This document shows positions 8,862 through 12,462 of a stretch of 12,462 nucleotides of DNA, one piece after another. Both the position numbers and the translations under genes were made by a program. Numbering within the stretch: position 1 is the stretch's first letter; each line of letters opens with the position of its first letter. The notes beneath the pieces are model-generated. The model saw nothing but the letters and a program-made list of their open reading frames with translations. It did no database searches and had not been told where the DNA came from. Source of the stretch: Cyanobacteria bacterium Co-bin13. GTDB taxonomy: Bacteria > Cyanobacteriota > Cyanobacteriia > Phormidesmidales > Phormidesmidaceae. The stretch covers positions 1-12,462 of the forward strand of contig JACVRP010000062.1 in the NCBI GenBank assembly GCA_014534385.1, given 5' to 3'.

Positions 8862-8878
8862 AGTTAAACCGTTTAACT
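8862..8878. promoter_or_regulatory. 17-bp perfect dyad, candidate operator for the divergent promoters
   Basis: AGTTAAAC-C-GTTTAACT is an 8-bp inverted repeat around a single central base. It is the most symmetrical sequence in the divergent control region and lies about 80 bp from the ho2 -10 and about 95 bp from the chlAII -10. Its size and symmetry suit a homodimeric winged-helix regulator. Homologous genes elsewhere are controlled by the MarR-family activator ChlR, but no binding site is shown here, so the assignment is inference. Confidence 0.5.
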
Positions 8879-8913
8879 GAGTACTGTCCTCCCAGAAAAT
8901 AATGGTCCCTAGC

Positions 8914-8943
8914 GAGCTGTCACACTTTGTAGTGAGCCAGCTC
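8914..8943. promoter_or_regulatory. Interrupted dyad upstream of the chlAII promoter
   Basis: The arms GAGCTG-TCAC (8914-8923) and GTGA-gc-CAGCTC (8932-8943) can pair over 10 bp with a two-base bulge and an 8-base centre. The right arm ends 4 bp before the candidate -35 of chlAII, a position suitable for an activator site. There is no T-run, so it is not a terminator. Confidence 0.35.
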
Positions 8944-8947
8944 AGGT

Positions 8948-8976
8948 TTGAGGCTCGGCATGATATTTTATATAGC
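8948..8976 (+). promoter_or_regulatory. Candidate chlAII promoter
   Basis: TTGAGG (8948-8953) and TATAGC (8971-8976) are separated by 17 bp, the standard sigma70-type spacing. The -10 leaves 39 nt to the chlAII ATG. The 19 bases starting at this -10 resemble those starting at the ho2 -10 on the opposite strand. Confidence 0.5.
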
Positions 8977-9015
8977 TATCAAGTGATTTATGTCGTTTAG
9001 CCACTCAAGACACCT

Positions 9016-10092
9016 ATGGTCACCGCGCTATCTAGGCCAACTCCAGAGCCCAATTCAGACCGAGTTAAAGCCGCCATCGACGAAAACCTGCTGACGCCCC
9101 GGTTTTACACCACCGACTTTGAGAAAGCTGCCAACCTCGATCTGTCCTATGGGGAGGCAGGGCTACAGGCCATGCTTGAGGAAATGCGGGCCGACTACAA
9201 TCGCCACCACTTCACCCGTGATGAGTCGTTTGAGCAGTCGTGGGAGCACATTCAGGGGGAGGAGCGACAGGCATTTGTTGACTACTTGGAGCGATCCTGC
9301 GTGTCTGAGTTTTCCGGATTCCTGCTGTTTAAGGAACTCTCTCGCAAGCTCAAAGGGCGCAGCCCGCTCCTGGCAGAAATCTTTAATCTGATGGCCCGTG
9401 ATGAAGCCCGCCACGCTGGATTTCTCAATAAGGCGATGAAGGATTTCAACCTTTCCCTTGACCTGGCTAAGCTGACCAAGCAGCGTACCTATACCTTTTT
9501 CCCGGTGGAGTGGATTATCTATGCGGTTTATCTGTCGGAGAAGATTGGCTACTGGCGCTACATCCTGATCTACCGCCACTTGGAGCAGCACCCCGAGCAT
9601 CGGTTTTATCCTCTATTTAACTATTTTGAGAGCTGGTGCCAGGATGAAAACCGCCACGGGGATATTTTTAAGGCGCTGTTGCGATCGCAACCTCAAATGT
9701 GGCAGACCTGGCAATCTCGTCTCTGGAGTCGCTTCTTTTTGCTTTCTGTGTTTGCTACCCATAGTCTGACGGTGCATGAGCGGGCTAAGTTTTACGAAAT
9801 GCTGGGGCTAGACGCCGCCGAATTTGACGCGGCCGTAATTCGCAAAACCAACGAAACCGCTGCCCGCGCCTTTCCTGTGTCGCTGAATGTTGATCACCCC
9901 GAATTTCTTCAGCGTATGGAGCGAGCCGCAGGCCGCAACCTCAGGCTGAAGGAACTTGCTCAGAGCCAGGCCCCCCGCTTTGTTAAGCAGCTACGCAAAC
10001 TGCCGTTGATTCTAGGCATTGTGGGCGATTTGCTGCGGCTTTACCTGATTCGGCCTATTGATGCTGAGTCTCTTCGCAATACCGTTAGGTAG
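9016..10092 (+). CDS. chlAII: Mg-protoporphyrin IX monomethyl ester oxidative cyclase, low-oxygen isoform
   Basis: AcsF/ChlA/CycI-type cyclase is a diiron membrane-associated enzyme that forms the fifth (isocyclic) ring of chlorophyll, giving divinyl protochlorophyllide. The 358-aa product is full length for the family. Ligand motifs are visible: E98 in VSEFSGFL, DEARH with E130 and H133, and DENRH with E211 and H214. LTPRFYTTDF, DYNRHHF and YLSEKIGYWRY are family hallmarks. The N-terminus with RPTPEPN, the FFPVEWIIY and THSLTVHERAKFYE stretches and the end PIDAESLRNTVR fit, as I recall them, the second cyanobacterial isoform (Synechocystis sll1874, ChlAII/CycII) better than the housekeeping one. 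Linkage to ho2 and hemN supports this, since chlAII is the micro-oxic copy. No strong Shine-Dalgarno precedes the ATG. It is transcribed away from ho2. Also known as cycII or acsF2. Confidence 0.95.
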   Translation: MVTALSRPTPEPNSDRVKAAIDENLLTPRFYTTDFEKAANLDLSYGEAGLQAMLEEMRADYNRHHFTRDESFEQSWEHIQGEERQAFVDYLERSCVSEFSGFLLFKELSRKLKGRSPLLAEIFNLMARDEARHAGFLNKAMKDFNLSLDLAKLTKQRTYTFFPVEWIIYAVYLSEKIGYWRYILIYRHLEQHPEHRFYPLFNYFESWCQDENRHGDIFKALLRSQPQMWQTWQSRLWSRFFLLSVFATHSLTVHERAKFYEMLGLDAAEFDAAVIRKTNETAARAFPVSLNVDHPEFLQRMERAAGRNLRLKELAQSQAPRFVKQLRKLPLILGIVGDLLRLYLIRPIDAESLRNTVR

Positions 10093-10142
10093 ACGCATTT
10101 GGGCAGAGCGGCACGAGGATGATACAGCGATAGTCACTGGCA

Positions 10143-10217
10143 TTAGGACGGGGTGCAGGGGTGGAACCCGTGGCTGGGGGCTTTGCCTCCACACCCCCAG
10201 TAATTTAGATGTCCTAA
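10143..10217. repeat. 75-bp GC-rich branched palindromic element
   Basis: The outer arms TTAGGAC (10143-10149) and GTCCTAA (10211-10217) are perfectly inverted. Just inside, GGGGTG (10150-10155) pairs with CACCCC (10192-10197). Two small hairpins lie within: GGGT-gga-ACCC (10159-10169) and GGGGGC-ttt-GCCTCC (10176-10190, one G-U pair). The whole would fold as a three-way junction. It begins 50 bp after the chlAII stop. It resembles the G/C-rich hairpin repeats scattered between genes in many cyanobacteria, but I cannot count copies from one window. I see no target-site duplication. It may also stabilise or end the chlAII transcript. Confidence 0.6.
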
Positions 10218-10303
10218 ACAATGTGGCGACAGCTATATCAGCTCATTTAGGGTCTGCTACAAATGCCCCTGCCCAGCCAACACGTCCGATCAACGCGCCA
10301 TTA

Positions 10304-11017
10304 TTAGGCGTAAACCGTGCCATCGGGCAGGATCGCGCCCGTTAAATCTGTCTGGTGCAAAATCGCCCCAGTTAAATCTGCCTGATGCAGATTCGCCCCC
10401 CGTAAAATAGCGCCTGTAAGGTCGGCGTAGCTAAGGTCGGCTCCCTGCAGGTTGGCTTGGCTCAGGTCCGTTTTGGGCGCGTCGGGACGAACGCTTTGAC
10501 CTAGCTGGGCCCGGCAAAGCTTTGCAGCGCTAAAGTTGGCCTCGACCAGCAGTGCTCCGTTGAGGTGCGCGTAGCTCAGGTTGGCTCGGGCAAGGTTGGC
10601 CTGGTTCAGGTTGGTCTGCTGGTCAGAACTGGGGCGAAAGTCGGCCTCAATTAGCAGGGCATTGGAGAGATCGGCAGCCTGCAAATTGACTCCGCACAGG
10701 ATGGCCTTGATCAGGTTGGCCTCGACTAGCAAAGCGCGAACGAAAACTGCTCCAGATAGGTCTGAGTCTCGCATCTGAGCCTGACCAAGCAGGGCATCGC
10801 TAAAGTCGGCTCCCCACAGCAGCGCTTCGCTCAAGTCAGCTTGGGTAAAGTTTCCCCGGTTAAAGTGGGTGCGCCCCAGCCGCGACTGGCGCAGATCGCT
10901 CTGACTAAAGTTGGCCCCACTGAGGTCAGCCTGAATGAGTTCCACCTCTAACAGTGACAGACCAGAAAAATTGCGATCGCCCGCCTGATAGCGGTTCAAA
11001 ATGTCGCCAGCATTCAT
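10304..11017 (-). CDS. Pentapeptide-repeat protein
   Basis: The 237-aa product is built almost wholly of A(D/N)Lxx pentapeptide repeats from about residue 17 to the end, such as QADLSGANF, GADLSYADLTGAIL and HQADLTGAIL. Such proteins fold as a right-handed quadrilateral beta-helix. They are very abundant in cyanobacteria, and most have no known function. The repeat register is broken near residues 128-134 (RPSSDQQ) and 174-183 (QSVRPDAPKT), probably as surface loops. I see no signal peptide or membrane segment, so it should be cytoplasmic. I chose the ATG at 11017, giving MNAGDILNRYQAGDRNFSG, a common opening for this family. A TTG 30 bp upstream also keeps the frame. Two consecutive TAA codons end the gene. 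It converges with chlAII, about 210 bp away, and follows the exporter gene on the same strand after a 144-bp gap. Confidence 0.9.
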   Translation of the reverse strand: MNAGDILNRYQAGDRNFSGLSLLEVELIQADLSGANFSQSDLRQSRLGRTHFNRGNFTQADLSEALLWGADFSDALLGQAQMRDSDLSGAVFVRALLVEANLIKAILCGVNLQAADLSNALLIEADFRPSSDQQTNLNQANLARANLSYAHLNGALLVEANFSAAKLCRAQLGQSVRPDAPKTDLSQANLQGADLSYADLTGAILRGANLHQADLTGAILHQTDLTGAILPDGTVYA

Positions 11018-11127
11018 GGGTAAATTGAGGATCAAAAATGCATCCAAGCAGTGTACTTCATTCTGTGGGGCTCCTCAGATCGGACGCTGCCTGAAGAGGG
11101 GGCCAAAACAGCTCTCCAGATCTAACG

Positions 11128-11153
11128 CTAGGGCCTCTCATCGGCAGCCCTAG
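11128..11153 (-). terminator. Possible stem-loop after the ABC-2 permease gene
   Basis: CTAGGGC (11128-11134) and GCCCTAG (11147-11153) form a 7-bp stem with a 12-base loop, starting 8 nt after the permease stop on the - strand. No T-run follows, so factor-independent termination is doubtful. The right arm also belongs to a perfect palindrome GCCCTAGGGC (11147-11156), and GGCAGCCC is directly repeated at 11143-11150 and 11154-11161. Confidence 0.35.
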
Positions 11154-11161
11154 GGCAGCCC

Positions 11162-12271
11162 TCAATTCAGCTGAGCCCGAAACCGGCTGATGCTAACGCC
11201 CAGCAGCAGCACGGCAAAGACAATTAACGCCGCCACTTCTGGCAGCAGCACACCAAGGCCTACGCCCTTGAGAATGAGGCTGCGGGCCAGGGTGACGTAG
11301 TGGCGCAGGGGGTCGAAAAAGGACAGGGCTCGAAAGAAGGCCGGCATACTTTCAATCGGTGCGATCGCACCGGATAACTGAATCAGCGGCACATTGAAAA
11401 AGAACGAAGTCAGCACTACCTGCTGCTGATTGCGGGCCAGGGTCGCCAGCAAAATGCCAATGCCAATGCAGACGAAAACATAGATAGCCGACACGCCCAG
11501 AAACAAAAAGTAGTTGCCCCGAAAAGGCAGATGAAAGATCAGGCGTGCGATCGCAGAGGCCAGCAGCACATCCCCCATCAGCAGCACAAACAGCGGCACA
11601 ATCTTAGCCATGAGAATCTCCCAGCCTGCCGCTGGGGTCATCAAAAGCTGCTCCAGGGTGCCCACATCCTTCTCCCGCACCACTGTCGTGGAAGACACCA
11701 GCGAACCCGTCAGGGTCAAAACCACGCCGATCACGCCAGGCACAAAAAACCAGCTGCTGGACAGCCCAGGGTTATACAAAAAGCGCACGGCTACTTCGAC
11801 CGGCAGCGTCTGGACTTGTCTCAATCCCTGCCCGTACTGGTTGAGAATCTGCCGCATATAGCCGCTGGCAATCCCCGCTGTGTTGGCATCTACCCCATCA
11901 ATCAGCACCTGCACATCGGCAGATTGGTCTGCGGCCACCTGCTGGGCAAAGTCTGGCGGAATCACCAGCCCCGTAGAGATCTGCCCCGTCCGCACCTGCT
12001 GCCCCAAAGCAGCCGTACTGGGCGAAAAAGACTGCACCTCAAACACGTCGTTTGCCGTGAGTGTAGCCACCAATTCCCGGCTTGGGGCGCTGTTGCTGTA
12101 GTCCACTACACCCAGGCTGAGGTGACTCACGGCAGGGTTGAGGGCCAGGCCAAAGACTAGCAGCTGTACTGTGGGCGGAAACAGCAGCAGGAAGATGATC
12201 TGGCGATTTTTTAGAATCTGCCGGACTTCTTTGAGAATTAACGGCCAGAGGCGGGCGGGGAGGAGGGGCAT
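11162..12271 (-). CDS. ABC-2 type transporter permease (YhhJ/YbhR/YbhS-like)
   Basis: This is an integral membrane subunit of an ABC exporter; an ATPase partner is required but is not in the window. The 369-aa product shows the ABC2_membrane_3 layout: first membrane helix about 24-44, a large exported domain about 45-170, then five helices at about 174-197, 224-246, 253-278, 285-306 and 338-360. The conserved coupling segment REKDVGTLEQLLMTP (199-213) and the FFDPLRHYV segment (318-326) are clear. Length is normal. Relatives export drugs, polysaccharides or unknown small molecules, and many work as pairs of homologous permeases with an HlyD-type periplasmic adaptor. The substrate cannot be inferred. 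The start ATG at 12271 is not preceded by a Shine-Dalgarno but by a C-rich stretch of the coding strand. Confidence 0.92.
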   Translation of the reverse strand: MPLLPARLWPLILKEVRQILKNRQIIFLLLFPPTVQLLVFGLALNPAVSHLSLGVVDYSNSAPSRELVATLTANDVFEVQSFSPSTAALGQQVRTGQISTGLVIPPDFAQQVAADQSADVQVLIDGVDANTAGIASGYMRQILNQYGQGLRQVQTLPVEVAVRFLYNPGLSSSWFFVPGVIGVVLTLTGSLVSSTTVVREKDVGTLEQLLMTPAAGWEILMAKIVPLFVLLMGDVLLASAIARLIFHLPFRGNYFLFLGVSAIYVFVCIGIGILLATLARNQQQVVLTSFFFNVPLIQLSGAIAPIESMPAFFRALSFFDPLRHYVTLARSLILKGVGLGVLLPEVAALIVFAVLLLGVSISRFRAQLN

Positions 12272-12334
12272 GGGTGGAGGAGTGGGAGGGTGGTGGGGAG
12301 GACGGGTGAGAGGGTAGACGGGGGGACTGCATGT
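12272..12334. repeat. G-rich low-complexity tract upstream of the ABC-2 permease
   Basis: The + strand here is nearly all purine with many GG and GGG runs. Runs at 12284-12286, 12288-12290, 12295-12298 and 12304-12306 satisfy a simple four-tract G-quadruplex pattern with loops of at most 7 bases. The tract directly abuts the permease start, on its template strand. It resembles the degenerate C-rich short tandem sequences found between genes of some cyanobacteria, but no exact unit repeats. Confidence 0.5.
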
Positions 12335-12382
12335 ATCGACTGTGGGGGTGGGTCTGCGAAAAATGTAGCTGTAGGACAGTGA

Positions 12383-12462
12383 TTAATCGCGAAACTGCAT
12401 TTGGCCTAGAACACGGGTGGCAACTCGGGAAAAGAAGCCGCCGATTAGGGCGATTATTAATG
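12383..12462 (-). CDS. C-terminal fragment of a putative membrane protein, cut by the window edge
   Basis: Reading leftward from the right edge, a frame encodes LIIALIGGFFSRVATRVLGQ, five further residues (MQFRD) and a TAA stop at 12385-12383. It is a hydrophobic stretch followed by a basic tail, as at the end of a last membrane helix. It lies 111 bp upstream of the ABC-2 permease on the same strand, so a second permease of the same exporter is a reasonable guess, though too little is visible to assign a family. Confidence 0.5.
   Translation of the reverse strand, partial: LIIALIGGFFSRVATRVLGQMQFRD

Larger units (their letters stand above)
49..11554. repeat. Dispersed HIP1 octamer GCGATCGC, about 12 copies
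   Basis: Copies begin at 49, 1690, 3163, 4139, 5079, 5696, 6438, 7687, 9681, 10973, 11361 and 11547. All lie inside coding sequence, in several reading frames. The density is about one per kb. HIP1 is the highly iterated palindrome of many cyanobacterial genomes and gives the best single clue to the host lineage. Confidence 0.9.

Noticed and set aside
8743..9015. A ChlR or other regulator gene in the divergent region
   Set aside because: The 273-bp gap holds no coding frame of useful size, and none of the neighbouring genes encodes a MarR-type protein; the regulator must lie elsewhere.
11018..11047. Upstream TTG start for the pentapeptide protein
   Set aside because: The ATG at 11017 gives the typical family opening; the extra ten residues have no support.
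11531..12160. 209-codon open frame on the + strand
   Set aside because: It lies antisense within the ABC-2 permease, is rich in His, Gln and Arg, and shows no recognisable domain; it is a shadow of the real gene.

Overview
The window comes from a cyanobacterium. The octamer GCGATCGC (HIP1, a hallmark of many cyanobacterial genomes) occurs about 12 times in 12.5 kb, where about 0.2 would be expected by chance. The gene content agrees: a cyclase for chlorophyll synthesis, a phycobilin-type heme oxygenase and a pentapeptide-repeat protein. The moderately GC-rich sequence would suit a filamentous Leptolyngbya-like lineage, but that is a guess. The first 19 bases look like a Nextera transposon end with two mismatches, so the window starts at a contig edge and the first gene has lost its true N-terminus.

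Layout, left to right. (1) A very large soluble hybrid histidine kinase with about eight PAS and two GAF domains, 5'-truncated, on the + strand. (2) Converging on it, a - strand gene set: heme oxygenase 2 (ho2), oxygen-independent coproporphyrinogen III oxidase (hemN) and an FMN-dependent nitronate monooxygenase/enoyl-reductase-like protein. (3) Divergent from ho2 across a 273-bp control region, chlAII (cycII), the low-oxygen form of the Mg-protoporphyrin monomethyl ester cyclase. (4) A GC-rich branched palindromic element. (5) A pentapeptide-repeat protein (- strand). (6) An ABC-2 type exporter permease (- strand), preceded by a G-rich stretch and the last 25 codons of another membrane protein that runs off the right edge.

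The core is the micro-oxic tetrapyrrole cluster. HemN makes protoporphyrinogen IX without O2, ChlAII closes the isocyclic ring of chlorophyll when oxygen is scarce, and HO2 opens heme to biliverdin for phycobilins. In Synechocystis 6803 these genes are known as a co-directional set (chlAII-ho2-hemN) under the MarR-type oxygen-sensing activator ChlR. Here they are split into two divergent arms. The control region has a 17-bp perfect dyad, a second hairpin-like dyad, and a 19-bp motif shared by both arms at nearly equal distance from the two start codons. No regulator gene lies in the window. The flavoprotein downstream of hemN, with a four-cysteine tail, may be an extra member of the low-oxygen operon. 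No gap exceeds 300 bases. I saw no tRNA, rRNA, CRISPR array, transposase or integrase.
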